From the NCBI RefSeq assembly GCF_000346485.2, contig NZ_KQ976354.1:8915333-8979332 (forward strand): a stretch of 64,000 nucleotides of DNA, written 5' to 3'. The notes beneath the pieces are model-generated. The model was not told where the DNA came from and ran no database searches. It saw only the letters and a list, made by a program, of their open reading frames with translations. Position numbers and translations under genes: made by a program. Shown here one piece after another: positions 45,340-54,929 of the stretch (position 1 is its first letter; each line of letters opens with the position of its first letter). Source of the stretch: Scytonema hofmannii PCC 7110. GTDB lineage: Bacteria; Cyanobacteriota; Cyanobacteriia; Cyanobacteriales; Nostocaceae.

Positions 45340-45789
45340 ATGAACTTAATTGTGAAATCAACATCATTTACACTCAAGGCTAGTTTTGCTTTCCTCGGTT
45401 TACTAGGAATAACAACACTTTTAGCAGACCCTGTAGCTGCTCAGACTGCTAATGCTAGTGGAAGCTTTGTGTTAGTTAGACCTTCTGGTGGTTCACAAAG
45501 TATCAGTGGAGAAATTAGTTTACCAGCAGGGTTTTATTTTCAAGGACCTTTGAATGTGAAACCAACAGTGACAGCAGGAAAAACTCCAGGCGGAAATGAC
45601 GAAAGTATTAGTAATTTACTTGTCGATCCTGGTGCAGTTACCGCAGTCACTAATTCAGTCAGTGCTAATCCCTTTCTCCAAGAAGCAGCCGCAGCTTTAA
45701 AAGCCGCGACAACAGCCAATGATGTTGCTGCTCAATCAGCAATTATTAAATCAGGCGCTGGGGTTAATGGTTTAAGCGGTCTTGAATAA
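45340..45789 (+). CDS. Small exported protein, function unknown
   Basis: This 149-residue protein has a clear signal peptide (basic start, hydrophobic LKASFAFLGLLGITTLL, cleavage near PVAAQTANA). The mature part is Gly/Ser/Ala-rich, with strands in its first half (GSFVLVRPSGGSQSISGE) and an Ala-rich helix near residues 113-135. No Cys and no catalytic motif. The position before the exported barrel-like protein suggests that they belong together, but a repeat array separates them. No family recognised. Confidence 0.75.
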   Translation: MNLIVKSTSFTLKASFAFLGLLGITTLLADPVAAQTANASGSFVLVRPSGGSQSISGEISLPAGFYFQGPLNVKPTVTAGKTPGGNDESISNLLVDPGAVTAVTNSVSANPFLQEAAAALKAATTANDVAAQSAIIKSGAGVNGLSGLE

Positions 45790-45805
45790 GAAGAAAGTTG
45801 CGTAG

Positions 45806-45970
45806 GTTGGGTTGAGGAACGAAACCCAACATTCTTAAGTTGGGTTGAGGAACGAAACCCAACATTCTTAAGTTGTGTTGAGGAACGAAACCCAACATTC
45901 TTAAGTTGTGTTGAGGAACGAAACCCAACATTCTTAAGTTGTGTTGAGAAACGAAACCCAACACAAACAT
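45806..45970. repeat. 33-bp hairpin array, five units
   Basis: Unit starts are 45806, 45839, 45872, 45905 and 45938. The first two begin GTTGGGTTGAGGAACGAAAC; the rest have GTTGTGTT, and the last is degenerate. Each unit contains GTTGGGTT...AACCCAAC and can fold. An inverted relative follows at 45976-46008. There are no spacers, so this is not CRISPR. It fills most of 45790-46123. Confidence 0.92.
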
Positions 45971-46123
45971 ATATTTGTTGGGTAACGCTCGTGCTCAACC
46001 CAACCTACATCTCTTAAAATTTTTCCAGAATGATTGAGGATTTCCATAGTCTGATTTCTACAAGATTTGAGTAGATATATTTTGTATAAAACTACTCAAA
46101 TTCTTTTTCTTGCGTTTAATTCA

Positions 46124-48802
46124 ATGAAAAATTTCATCCCAATCAAAAATCTCAGTATATTTTTTATTTCTATAATAGCTTATAATTTTTACACAATCAA
46201 ATTAGTACAAGCTATTGACAAAAATACCATAAATGGCTTTAGAACTGCCCAAGCACATATATCTCCAAGTCATCTAGAAACCATTGATAAAACTCAATCT
46301 TCTCCCCTTACTCAGTTAGAACCCAATCCTAAAGAACAAAAGGAAAACAATCAAAATCAACAAAAAACTCTTCTAGACGCTTTAACAGTCAGTGCTAGTA
46401 AATATCCTTGGCTGGTTAATCCAACTGATAATTTAACCTTTTATCCTCAATCCTTCAAACCTAATACAGATAATAGCTATTTTGATTTTGATATAAAATT
46501 TGCTAAAGAAAATCCCATTATTCATAAATTTACATTTGCTCTTTTTCCTAAAGAAGACCAATTCTACTGGGTACTTCCTGGTAATAGAGTTGTGTTCGAG
46601 ACTCAAGGATGGCAAGGAGGAATTCTTTATCAAGGTAAATCAACTGACACCGAAATAACCCAAAGCATCACACTAGAGCAAGCTTTTGGAGGTTTTCAAG
46701 CAGTTTCGCTCATTCCCAATAATTTTGATAACTTAACCGGAGACGTTGAAAATCAAAACTTTTCCATCATCACCATTGGAGGGCAAATCACAAATCCACC
46801 AGGAATTCCAGCTGATAAAGTTCTGATTCACAGTGGAATTGATTCGAGAACTTCCACTGTAACAATTTTGAAAAATACTGTTCCCAATCTTGGTAGTGGT
46901 TCGACTTACAGTTTAAATGGCGGTGGTTCTTTATTCCAAACCTTAAATGTTTCTAATTCTCCCAGAATTTTGCAAGGCTTTCCTACTGTTGATTTAAAAC
47001 CTCTGCTCGATGATGGTAACGTGAGATTGGCAGAACGAGAGATTATTCCCAAACGGGTTTTAGAAGCTACTGGAATTTTCTGGGGAGATCCTATTACAGG
47101 AAAACCATCTCAGTTTACTTCCTCAATAACTTCTTTGCCAGGTATTAAAGTTGCACAGCTAGGAAAGTTTGATAATACAGATTTATTAAACACTTTAGTC
47201 AATCCCTTTCAAACAGATATCGAAAGAGATTTACACTATCTCAATTCGTTATATTGGGTGTCTTATGGTCAAAGAAAACCCAAGTTTAACGTTAGTACAC
47301 AACGTCAAGCTGAGAACGATTGGTACAGGGTGTATTTTAGCCGTGTTCGCAACAATACCATGATTGAGTACAACCCTGTGAATGTTAGTGCTTCTTATAC
47401 TAATGTTTTCGCTAATCCTGGTATATCACTCACCCTCAATTTAGAAAATGGCAAGATTAATGAGACTCAAAGCGTCAATTCTACTATCGGAATGGCACTT
47501 GGTTTAATTTTTGAAAATATTGATATTAATAACCTCAAGAATCATCTCGAAGATGCTAAAGTCCACTTTAAGAATAGAGAGAAGTTTGCCAGCTTGACAA
47601 CGAAAGCAACGGCTCTTCAAAGAAGGCAAATCAATTATAGACTCGATCGCACATTATCTTATGCTAATTTGGTCAGTGGTTTAAAGCAGGTTTCTGGAAC
47701 CATGACTTTTAAGAGCAAAATTACACCAGTCAATTCCAACATTCTTCAAGTGAGAACAGGGTTGTACAGACGGGGATTGCAGTTTTTCAACAAGGAGAGT
47801 AGCCCAGTTATAGAAGGAAATACTTCTTTTTCTAAACTGAGACTTTCCAATGAAGATTTCGGTATGCTTACCTTGATCGGCACACAAATTTCTTCTGTGA
47901 AAACTACTGTTACTCCTATAAACGAATCTGCATCTGCTGAGATTATCTTACAACATTCAAACGGGAAAAGTTTTGTCCAACAATTTAATTTAGCAGATAC
48001 TGAGACAGTACCCATTGGGATTAAATCATCAGATTTAGCCTTCGATCGCATTGAACTAACCAAAACAGATCGTCAAAATATTCAGTTCCGAAGTTTTAAC
48101 GGCTATTTATATTTACCAGCAGTGGAAGTTGTGTATGCTGGTTCTTCCGGTCATTTTAACTACAGTACGACAGCAGGTTTTTGGTTTAATACTAATTCTA
48201 ACACTGCGCCTGGCGTATTTCACAACAACATGGGTTTGCAAGAAGTTGCTTTAGGAATATATAGCAATATTTTGCTGAGCTTTCAGAAGATAGATGTGCA
48301 AAGAGATGCTAAAAATCAACCAAAATCAATTATAACTAACGCTTCATTCTTAAATGCAAATTGGAATAGTGCAAGTAATAGAAATAATCCCTTTTCCGCT
48401 ACCCTCAGTTATTCCTACTCCTATCAAAATCAGAACTTTGGATTCTCACTGACTCCAGGTATCGCTTTCACTGAAAGTAGCGATCGCAGTGAGTGGACAA
48501 AATTTATCACCACACAATTTAGTCTAAAAACTGGCTTAGAATGTAAGACAACACTAGAACTAGGCAAAGAACTTTTTTTTGATTTACATGCCTTGCAAAA
48601 AGTCAATCAAGACATATCTATTGGAGCCTATCTCAAAAATTTTAGTCAAATTAACCTTGGTCTTGACAGTCGAGCTTCCAACCTTAACTACGGCATTATC
48701 GTAAAACAAAATTTTAGCAATAACAATAGATATTTAGAAGCTCAAATTGGTATGGGAGAAAAGGGATTTGACGCTCGATTACAAGGAGGATTGCAATTTT
48801 GA
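46124..48802 (+). CDS. Exported protein with predicted C-terminal outer-membrane beta-barrel
   Basis: This 892-residue protein runs from ATG 46124, with an N-terminal signal (KNLSIFFISIIAYNFYTI) and then a linker. The rest is strand-rich with many alternating patterns; the last 250 residues read as amphipathic strands (GFSLTPGIAFTES, YGIIVKQNF, LEAQIGMGEKGF) and the protein ends in Phe (LQGGLQF), as outer-membrane barrels do. A middle part (about 330-480) may be a periplasmic passenger or plug. I recognise no named family. TTG 46067 is the track-wide longest start but has no ribosome site. The last 322 bp are repeated at 50378-50699. Confidence 0.8.
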   Translation: MKNFIPIKNLSIFFISIIAYNFYTIKLVQAIDKNTINGFRTAQAHISPSHLETIDKTQSSPLTQLEPNPKEQKENNQNQQKTLLDALTVSASKYPWLVNPTDNLTFYPQSFKPNTDNSYFDFDIKFAKENPIIHKFTFALFPKEDQFYWVLPGNRVVFETQGWQGGILYQGKSTDTEITQSITLEQAFGGFQAVSLIPNNFDNLTGDVENQNFSIITIGGQITNPPGIPADKVLIHSGIDSRTSTVTILKNTVPNLGSGSTYSLNGGGSLFQTLNVSNSPRILQGFPTVDLKPLLDDGNVRLAEREIIPKRVLEATGIFWGDPITGKPSQFTSSITSLPGIKVAQLGKFDNTDLLNTLVNPFQTDIERDLHYLNSLYWVSYGQRKPKFNVSTQRQAENDWYRVYFSRVRNNTMIEYNPVNVSASYTNVFANPGISLTLNLENGKINETQSVNSTIGMALGLIFENIDINNLKNHLEDAKVHFKNREKFASLTTKATALQRRQINYRLDRTLSYANLVSGLKQVSGTMTFKSKITPVNSNILQVRTGLYRRGLQFFNKESSPVIEGNTSFSKLRLSNEDFGMLTLIGTQISSVKTTVTPINESASAEIILQHSNGKSFVQQFNLADTETVPIGIKSSDLAFDRIELTKTDRQNIQFRSFNGYLYLPAVEVVYAGSSGHFNYSTTAGFWFNTNSNTAPGVFHNNMGLQEVALGIYSNILLSFQKIDVQRDAKNQPKSIITNASFLNANWNSASNRNNPFSATLSYSYSYQNQNFGFSLTPGIAFTESSDRSEWTKFITTQFSLKTGLECKTTLELGKELFFDLHALQKVNQDISIGAYLKNFSQINLGLDSRASNLNYGIIVKQNFSNNNRYLEAQIGMGEKGFDARLQGGLQF
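48481..48802 (+). repeat. Direct repeat, copy 1 (3' end of barrel gene)
   Basis: These 322 bp are matched by 50378-50699 with only two substitutions in my comparison. The repeat begins exactly at a CGATCGC and ends with the stop codon TGA. Confidence 0.93.
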
Positions 48803-48981
48803 CATTAAACCTCTTGCACATTCAAAACTTCGGAAAAATTCTCCTTTTGACGTCATTTTACTCTCTATATGTTCTAAAATTATCTAACTTTTATCTCTGT
48901 GTCCTCTGCACCTAGTGAAAAGGATGCTAGTTGTGTCACCAAAACGGAATAGCTGAATTATTAAGGCATCGTTCTACAAAA

Positions 48982-49500
48982 CTAGGCTGATATTTTTTCT
49001 ACTGGGGCATGGTGCATAATTTGCTCTTTCAATGAGTCTGCTGCGACTGTTGCAATCGTTTCCCAGTCTTCAATGGTAAGCATTTGTGTAATCAATTCGC
49101 GCAGTACTTCGCAGTTAGAGATAAACTCCTCGCCGAAAAGTTCGTCCCTTTGTAAAACAGTTGTTAGTTTTTCGCGCATATCAGGTGTGGGTTGTTTTAA
49201 TTTTTGAAGTAAAAGTGCTCGTGCGGTTTTTGTAGCAGAGGAAGTAATAGTTCCTAAATTCCAATCACTGAGTAGCAACCGCACTTCGCGGTTGAGGGAA
49301 ATACGTAAGGTTATTAACCGACCAAAAAGTTCGGGATTGAACATAAGTTCGCCCAAAGCGCTACCCCAATCTAAGCCGACACTGATATTACCACCGACTT
49401 CATCCTCAAACTCGACAGATTTTCTTAACCAATCTTCATTGAGTAATAAATCCATTGGACTTGAGAACAGTTCTTGATTGTTATCTTCCTGGTGACTCAT
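48982..49500 (-). CDS. Unknown helical protein downstream of GNAT-like gene
   Basis: This 172-residue protein starts at ATG 49500 (GAAGG seven bases upstream) rather than the upstream candidate at 49551, which overlaps the previous gene. It is acidic and helical, with FNPELFGRLITLRISLNREVRL, shown in part, near the middle. No motif or family recognised. It follows the GNAT-like gene by 19 bp, so both are probably co-transcribed. Confidence 0.75.
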   Translation of the reverse strand: MSHQEDNNQELFSSPMDLLLNEDWLRKSVEFEDEVGGNISVGLDWGSALGELMFNPELFGRLITLRISLNREVRLLLSDWNLGTITSSATKTARALLLQKLKQPTPDMREKLTTVLQRDELFGEEFISNCEVLRELITQMLTIEDWETIATVAADSLKEQIMHHAPVEKISA

Positions 49501-49519
49501 GATTTTACCTTCGTTTATT

Positions 49520-50074
49520 TTACCGACGAGAACGCCATACCTCATACTCAAAGTAAATTAAGTCCTCGTAATCGTTATCTTTACCTAAATCAAGCATTCC
49601 TTGATTATCGTAAAATTTTTCTGCTCTTGGTAAAGAGTGTAAGCCGACTCTGCCCTCATAACCTAGCTCTAAACTACGACTTCTCGCAAACATTAAAAGT
49701 GTAGAACCAACGCCTCTAAGTTTTGGTGGGTTCTGAATTTCTAGACGGTTCCACGGCGCGCTAGCTATCCCATCAACATACACCAGGCGTTTTCCTCTCA
49801 TTATTTGTGAACCATGCATTTCTACTTCTATCATCATTAACCCTTGGGTTTCGCCTTCATACTCGATTGCATAACCTTCGCGGTTGCCTTGCTTACTGAT
49901 TATTGACTGAAGTTTAAACTCCCAGTCCCACCATTTATCTTCTTGTAAGTATTGCCTTAGCAGGTCTTTCCACTGCAAAGCATAATCGGAGGCATGTTTT
50001 TGCGTTAGTTGTAACAGGTCAGCTTGGACTATGAGGTTATCCTGTCCACTAATTAGTAGTACCTTACTTTGCAC
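49520..50074 (-). CDS. GNAT-like N-acetyltransferase fold protein
   Basis: This 184-residue protein starts at GTG 50074 with AAGAGGG upstream. The second half has the GNAT layout: VYVDGIASAPWNR, PPKLRGVGSTLLMFARSRSL with RGVGS as the likely acetyl-CoA loop (R/QxxGxG/A type), ELGYEGRVGLHSLPRAEKFY. It resembles the product of 22191-22742 in the same features. Substrate unknown; such genes often sit beside small partners, as here. Confidence 0.78.
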   Translation of the reverse strand: MQSKVLLISGQDNLIVQADLLQLTQKHASDYALQWKDLLRQYLQEDKWWDWEFKLQSIISKQGNREGYAIEYEGETQGLMMIEVEMHGSQIMRGKRLVYVDGIASAPWNRLEIQNPPKLRGVGSTLLMFARSRSLELGYEGRVGLHSLPRAEKFYDNQGMLDLGKDNDYEDLIYFEYEVWRSRR

Positions 50075-50142
50075 AAACCCTCTTATTCGCTTTGGGAATA
50101 TCTTTATAATCGCATTGTCTCAAATAAGTACAGCTAATCTTT

Positions 50143-50295
50143 CTACACTACTTGCCCATCTTGACTGTACCACCTTCCATCAAACTCATTAAATTTTACC
50201 TGAATTGAGAATTGGCAAGTCACTAGTTTGAAGTGTGCCATAATCAATCGATCTAGATAAGCGTTCCATTCAGCGTAAGTTACAGGAGGTTTCAT
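50143..50295 (-). CDS. Small protein (50 aa) upstream of GNAT-like gene
   Basis: The open frame from ATG 50295 encodes MKPPVTYAEWNAYLDRLIMA and on to SQDGQVV. The codon mix is like its neighbours, and the ATG overlaps the stop of a truncated frame (ATGA). The next gene starts 68 bp downstream on the same strand. Its short length and lack of homology knowledge keep confidence moderate. Confidence 0.5.
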   Translation of the reverse strand: MKPPVTYAEWNAYLDRLIMAHFKLVTCQFSIQVKFNEFDGRWYSQDGQVV

Positions 50296-50377
50296 AAACG
50301 GCGTATCCGACGAATAACAAAAGTGGCTGATGGTATTAATTCCCAGGAAGGCAGTTCGTAAATATACTCTGACTTAT
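50292..50377 (-). pseudogene. 3' stump of a gene cut off by the duplicated segment
   Basis: The frame reads KSEYIYELPSWELIPSATFV to a TGA that overlaps the next ATG. It has no start of its own: exactly at 50378 the sequence becomes the repeated barrel-gene segment. I infer that the duplication replaced the 5' part of this gene. Confidence 0.55.
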
Positions 50378-50699
50378 CGATCGCAGTGAGTGGACAAAAT
50401 TTATCACCACACAATTTAGTCTAAAAACTGGCTTAGAATGTAAGACAACACTAGAACTAGGCAAAGAACTTTTTTTTGATTTACATGCCTTGCAAAAAGT
50501 CAATCAAGACATATCTATTGGAGCCTATCTCAAAAATTTTAGTCAAATTAACCTTGGTCTTGACAGTCGAGCTTCTAACCTTAACTACGGCATTATCGTA
50601 AAACAAAATTTTAGCAATAACAATAGATATTTAGAAGCTCAAATTGGGATGGGAGAAAAGGGATTTGACGCTCGATTACAAGGAGGATTGCAATTTTGA
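50378..50699 (+). pseudogene. Duplicated 3' fragment of the barrel gene (direct repeat, copy 2)
   Basis: It encodes the last 106 residues of the 46124-48802 protein. A downstream TTG at 50490 could start only the final 69 residues. There is no signal peptide or promoter; two base changes versus copy 1 (at the TCC/TCT and GGT/GGG codons, both silent). It is a recent, non-functional copy. It ends 2 bp before the convergent stop of the NB-ARC gene. Confidence 0.9.
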
Positions 50700-50701
50700 G
50701 A

Positions 50702-53700
50702 CTATTCCCTTTCTTCCACCGCCCCCAAAGCTTTTAAAGTTGCTTTTTGAGCCATAGTTAAACCTATAACCCCAGTAATATTCATCCTCTCGTAAGGTCT
50801 CAATGTTCGCAAAGTTTTAATACATTCACCCGTTAATACATCCCAAAGCTTAATAGTCTCATCTTGACCGCCACTCACTAAAGTCAGACCATCAGGACTA
50901 AACGCAACCGATCTTACCCGATTAGTATGTCCCTGCAAAGTTTTAAGGCATTCACCCGTTTGGACATCCCATAACTTCACCATTAAGTCATCACTACCAC
51001 TCGCTAAAATATGACCAAACCCCTGCGGAGACGCTTCGCGATCGCGAACAGGGCTAAAAGCAACTGACCTTATCCGATTGGTATGCCCTTGTAAAGTTCT
51101 TAGACACTCACCCGTGCGAACATCCCATAATTTCACTGTTTGGTCTTCACTGCTACTAGCAATCTGGCGACCATCAGGACTAAAAGCAACTGACCAAAGC
51201 CGATTGGTATGCCCTTGTAAAGTTCTCAGACACTCACCCGTGCGAACATCCCATAATTTCACTGTTTGGTCTTCACTGCTACTAGCAATCTGGCAACCAT
51301 TAGGGCTAAAAGCAACTGACCATATGCGACTGGTATGTCCTTGGAAGGTTTTCAGGCATTGACCCGTGCTAGTATCCCATAACTTTACGGTTTGGTCTTC
51401 ACTACTGGTAGCTAAAGTACAACCATTGGAACTGAAAGTAACTGACCATACGCGATCGGTATGCCCTTGGAAGGTTTTAAGACATTGACCCGTGCTAGTA
51501 TCCCAAAATTTAACTGTTTTGTCGTCACTACTACTTGCTATCTGACGACTATCAGGACTGAAAGTAACTGACCTTACCCAACTGGTATGCCCTTGGAAGG
51601 TTTTCAAGCATTGACCCGTTTGGACATCCCATAATTTCACTGTTTTGTCTTCACTGCTACTTGCTATTTGGCAACCATCAGAACTGAAAGCAACTGACCT
51701 CACCCAACTGCTACTTCCCTGCAAAGTTTTGAGGCATTGACCGGTGCGAACATCCCACAACTTTACCGTTTGGTCATCACTGCCACTTGCTAAGATGTAA
51801 CTCAACTCCTGGGAGGAGTCTTCTCTTGTCCTATCGGAGACGCTTCGCGAACGAGACGCTTCTCTGCGAGACGCTTCGCGAACGCGAACAGGACTAAAGG
51901 CAACCGACTTTACCCAGCTGGTACTTACCTGCAAAGTTTTAAGGCACTCACCCGTCTGGAAATTCCATATCTTCACGGTTTGGTCGTCACTGCTACTTGC
52001 TATCTGGCAACCAAACCCCTGCGGGGATGCTTCCAAAACAGGACTAAAAGTAACAGACCTAACGCGCTTGCTATGTCCTTGTAGGGTTTTAAGGCATTCA
52101 CCCGTGCGAACGTTCCATAATTTCACTGTTTGGTCGTCACTACCACTCGCTAGAATGTCACCAAACTCCTGCAGGGAAGAACCAAAGGCAACTGACCTAA
52201 CATGACCGGTGTGTCCTTGTAAGGTTTTAAGGCATTCACCCGTGCGGACATCCCATAATTTCACTGTTTGGTTTTCACTACCACTGGCTAGAATATTGCC
52301 CATGGGACTGAAAGCAACTGACCAGACTCGGCTACCTTTCTCCTGTAGGGTTTTGAGACATTCACCCGTGCGGACATCCCATAACTTTATTGTTTGGTCC
52401 TCACTCCCGCTTGCGATTTGAGAACCATCAGGGCTAAAGGCAACTGACCAGATTCGGCTGGTATGCCCTTGCAAGGTTTTAAAGCTTTCACCCGTGCGAA
52501 CATCCCATAACTTTATTGTTTGGTCTTCACTCCCACTTGCCAAAGTCTCACCATCGGGACTGAAGGTTACTGACCTGATCCAACCGCTATGTTCTGCACA
52601 GGTAAAAAGTAGCTTTCCCCCTTCCACTTGCCATAAATGAGTTTTCCCATCAGCATCACCTGTAGCCAAAAATTTTCCGTTTGGGCTAAATGCAACTGAT
52701 GAGATACTCACTAATTTTTCAAAAAAAACAGACTTTGATAAATCGGTATTGGCAAAATTTACATTATGTAAATTGACTCCTTGTAAATAGGCTTGCCAAA
52801 CAGTGAGATTGGAAAAGTTATAGCCGCTTAAATTAGTCTGTAACTGACAAAGCATATTGAGAACATTTCCACCTGCATATCCTGCTTCTGGTGGCGAGCG
52901 ATCTTGCAGTTTCGCTAAAATTTGAGTTAGCTTTTCTTCAAGATTTTTAGGCGTTCTAAAAAGAGTTAACACCCTATCTATAATTGGTTGAAGTATAAGT
53001 TGAGTTTGAGTGTTTCTAGTATAATCTTTTGTAGTCGCTTCAATGAGAGCATGGCTCATAAATAAAGCGATTTCACCAGTTTTGATTTCTTGACAAACCT
53101 GTTCAACTAATTTGTCAGTCATGTATTCCAGCACGACTGGTTGAAGCGTAAACAATGCAAGACTTTTTTCAATTAAAGAACGTCGCCGTAACGATTCTAG
53201 CGCTTCTAGTAATTCTCTTTTTGAGACGAGACGTATAATATCATCTAATAACTCTTCTAAAGAAATTGTTTCCCGCTTAATTGCCAGCCAGTACATGATT
53301 TCTTTTTCTTGCTCTGACAAGCGCTCGAACTGCTGATCTAATAAATTACGCGTATCACCAAAAATTATCTCTCCTTGCTGAATAAAAACGGCGATGTCAC
53401 CGCCAAATAACTCGCGAATTGGCTCAGCAACTAACTTTAATGCCAATGGATTGCCAGAATATTTTTCAACCAGTTGTGTCCATTCTGGTTGGGAGCCAAA
53501 TAAACCTTTATCTTTCAGAATTTTTTGCCCTTCTGTTTGTCCCAAGCCAGATAATGAGAGCGTTCTGACTGGTGATGTCTCTCCTTCAAGAGGTGCGAAT
53601 TCTTTCGGTTTTTCTCGACTGGTTAATATCAAGCAACTTTGATGAGGTTCTTCCCCTACCCTTTTTAGCAGTTCACCGTAACCCTCATATCCTTCTCTAT

Positions 53701-54388
53701 AGTCGCCCGCGCGATCGCCCCCTTGCAAAACTGTCTCAGCATTATCCAGTACTAAAAGGCTTTGGTGCTTTCGTAAATAATGAATCAGCAGCGAGAGTCT
53801 TCCATCTACGGTGTCTGGTAAATCAGTTTCTTGCTCATCTGATAAAAATCGGATCAGGTTGGCTAAAAGTTCTTTGACTGGGGGTGCGTTGCGTAGCGAT
53901 CGCCAAATGAAGGACTCAAAATTATCTTTCACTTCATCTACTAATTTTACAGACAAAGCCGTTTTGCCAATTCCACCCATTCCCAATAGTGCTAGAAGTT
54001 GGCAATTATCCCTAACAACCCACTGCTTGAGCAGAGACAGTTCTGCTGTCCGTCCGTAAAAGACAGACAAACTCGGTGCTTCACCCCAATCCTGGCGCTT
54101 GTGGACAATAGATTCCTCAGTATCAGTGGATGCTTGATACTCACATTGCAGAACTTGTTGTAACTTAACTATCTTCCCAGGACCACCACCACCGACATTA
54201 AATTTCTTATACACCTCACTTAATCTTTTACGGACTGCTTCGGGGCTGATACCCAGTTCCTTGGCAATTAAGGTTGGCGATTTTCCATCCACGGAAAGAA
54301 AAAAAACTTCTAGTTCGCTGCTAGACAATCCTCGTTTAGCAGCCAAAGCTTCCAGAAACTCAGCAGAAAGTATATTCATAATCTGCAT
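50702..54388 (-). CDS. STAND protein: helix-turn-helix, NB-ARC ATPase and 14 WD40 repeats
   Basis: The 1228 residues are arranged as follows. Residues 1-85 carry a LuxR/sigma-like helix-turn-helix ([20 protein letters not shown]). 105-420 is NB-ARC with P-loop GMGGIGKT (136-143), Walker B LLVLDNAE and GNPLALKL. A helical region follows, then 14 WD40 blades (about 560-1200), enough for two seven-bladed propellers; the blades read [21 protein letters not shown], shown in part. STAND ATPases of this layout are ligand-triggered switches that oligomerise; functions include signalling and phage defence. No effector domain other than the HTH is visible, so a transcriptional output is possible. ATG 54379 is an alternative start. 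Confidence 0.93.
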   Translation of the reverse strand: MQIMNILSAEFLEALAAKRGLSSSELEVFFLSVDGKSPTLIAKELGISPEAVRKRLSEVYKKFNVGGGGPGKIVKLQQVLQCEYQASTDTEESIVHKRQDWGEAPSLSVFYGRTAELSLLKQWVVRDNCQLLALLGMGGIGKTALSVKLVDEVKDNFESFIWRSLRNAPPVKELLANLIRFLSDEQETDLPDTVDGRLSLLIHYLRKHQSLLVLDNAETVLQGGDRAGDYREGYEGYGELLKRVGEEPHQSCLILTSREKPKEFAPLEGETSPVRTLSLSGLGQTEGQKILKDKGLFGSQPEWTQLVEKYSGNPLALKLVAEPIRELFGGDIAVFIQQGEIIFGDTRNLLDQQFERLSEQEKEIMYWLAIKRETISLEELLDDIIRLVSKRELLEALESLRRRSLIEKSLALFTLQPVVLEYMTDKLVEQVCQEIKTGEIALFMSHALIEATTKDYTRNTQTQLILQPIIDRVLTLFRTPKNLEEKLTQILAKLQDRSPPEAGYAGGNVLNMLCQLQTNLSGYNFSNLTVWQAYLQGVNLHNVNFANTDLSKSVFFEKLVSISSVAFSPNGKFLATGDADGKTHLWQVEGGKLLFTCAEHSGWIRSVTFSPDGETLASGSEDQTIKLWDVRTGESFKTLQGHTSRIWSVAFSPDGSQIASGSEDQTIKLWDVRTGECLKTLQEKGSRVWSVAFSPMGNILASGSENQTVKLWDVRTGECLKTLQGHTGHVRSVAFGSSLQEFGDILASGSDDQTVKLWNVRTGECLKTLQGHSKRVRSVTFSPVLEASPQGFGCQIASSSDDQTVKIWNFQTGECLKTLQVSTSWVKSVAFSPVRVREASRREASRSRSVSDRTREDSSQELSYILASGSDDQTVKLWDVRTGQCLKTLQGSSSWVRSVAFSSDGCQIASSSEDKTVKLWDVQTGQCLKTFQGHTSWVRSVTFSPDSRQIASSSDDKTVKFWDTSTGQCLKTFQGHTDRVWSVTFSSNGCTLATSSEDQTVKLWDTSTGQCLKTFQGHTSRIWSVAFSPNGCQIASSSEDQTVKLWDVRTGECLRTLQGHTNRLWSVAFSPDGRQIASSSEDQTVKLWDVRTGECLRTLQGHTNRIRSVAFSPVRDREASPQGFGHILASGSDDLMVKLWDVQTGECLKTLQGHTNRVRSVAFSPDGLTLVSGGQDETIKLWDVLTGECIKTLRTLRPYERMNITGVIGLTMAQKATLKALGAVEERE

Positions 54389-54898
54389 TCATCAAATTGA
54401 TATCTGCCTATGCTTCGTTAAAAAACAGAAAAATGTTAAATTTGCATCTCTCTAAAGTTAGATAAACATTTTTTTCATCAGAAATCAACTCTTCTCAATC
54501 CCACACTCTTCAAAAATATCAAAATAATTGCTCTTTAGAGAATTGAATACATATTTTGCAAGTATAAGCAAAGATGGCATATTTGTTGCTTGACTTTGTA
54601 ACTTAGTTACTTTAAAGTGAGAATTAAGACCTTGTTGGTAATTAAATTAGTCAGTAAAGAGTAACTACAAGAAACTTAGTGAGTTCAAGCTAGTTACTAG
54701 CATGATATTGGATGTCCATATTTTGGATGGAGATGAAACAGCAGTTGCTGGAAAGTTACCAAATGTCAAAGTTTTCAGACAAAGTTGCGTTCAATCGTAA
54801 CAATTCATACTCCAGAGACACTTTCTCTCTATTTGAGAGATAGGCTGTAACTTAGTACCAGTTACTAACCTTAGTTTTCAATCTCAAATCGTGAACTA
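54389..54898. other. Intergenic, no supported gene
   Basis: 510 bp, AT-rich. A frame of 32 codons from 54702 (MILDVHILDGDETAVAG) has no ribosome site and is not called. The promoter of the NB-ARC gene should lie at the left side. Confidence 0.4.
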
Positions 54899-54929
54899 CC
54901 TACACCGCCAGCAAGCTGGTCGGTGTAGG
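54899..54929. repeat. Right-end hairpin of the TnpB element
   Basis: CCTACACCG (54899-54907) pairs with CGGTGTAGG (54921-54929). It overlaps the last codons of tnpB, where IS200/IS605-type elements have their end and, in studied cases, the guide RNA region. Confidence 0.6.

Noticed and set aside
45764-45998. Minus-strand frames with repeated STQLKNVGFRS or PQHNLRMLGFV text
   Set aside because: Products of the 33-bp repeat array, whose length is a multiple of three.
45806-46008. Possible CRISPR array
   Set aside because: Units are contiguous 33-bp repeats without unique spacers, and there are no cas genes.
51078-52421. Plus-strand frames with repeated [14 protein letters not shown] text
   Set aside because: Antisense shadows of the WD40 repeats.
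54702-54800. 32-codon frame MILDVHILDGDETAVAG
   Set aside because: No ribosome site, no neighbours on the strand, very short.
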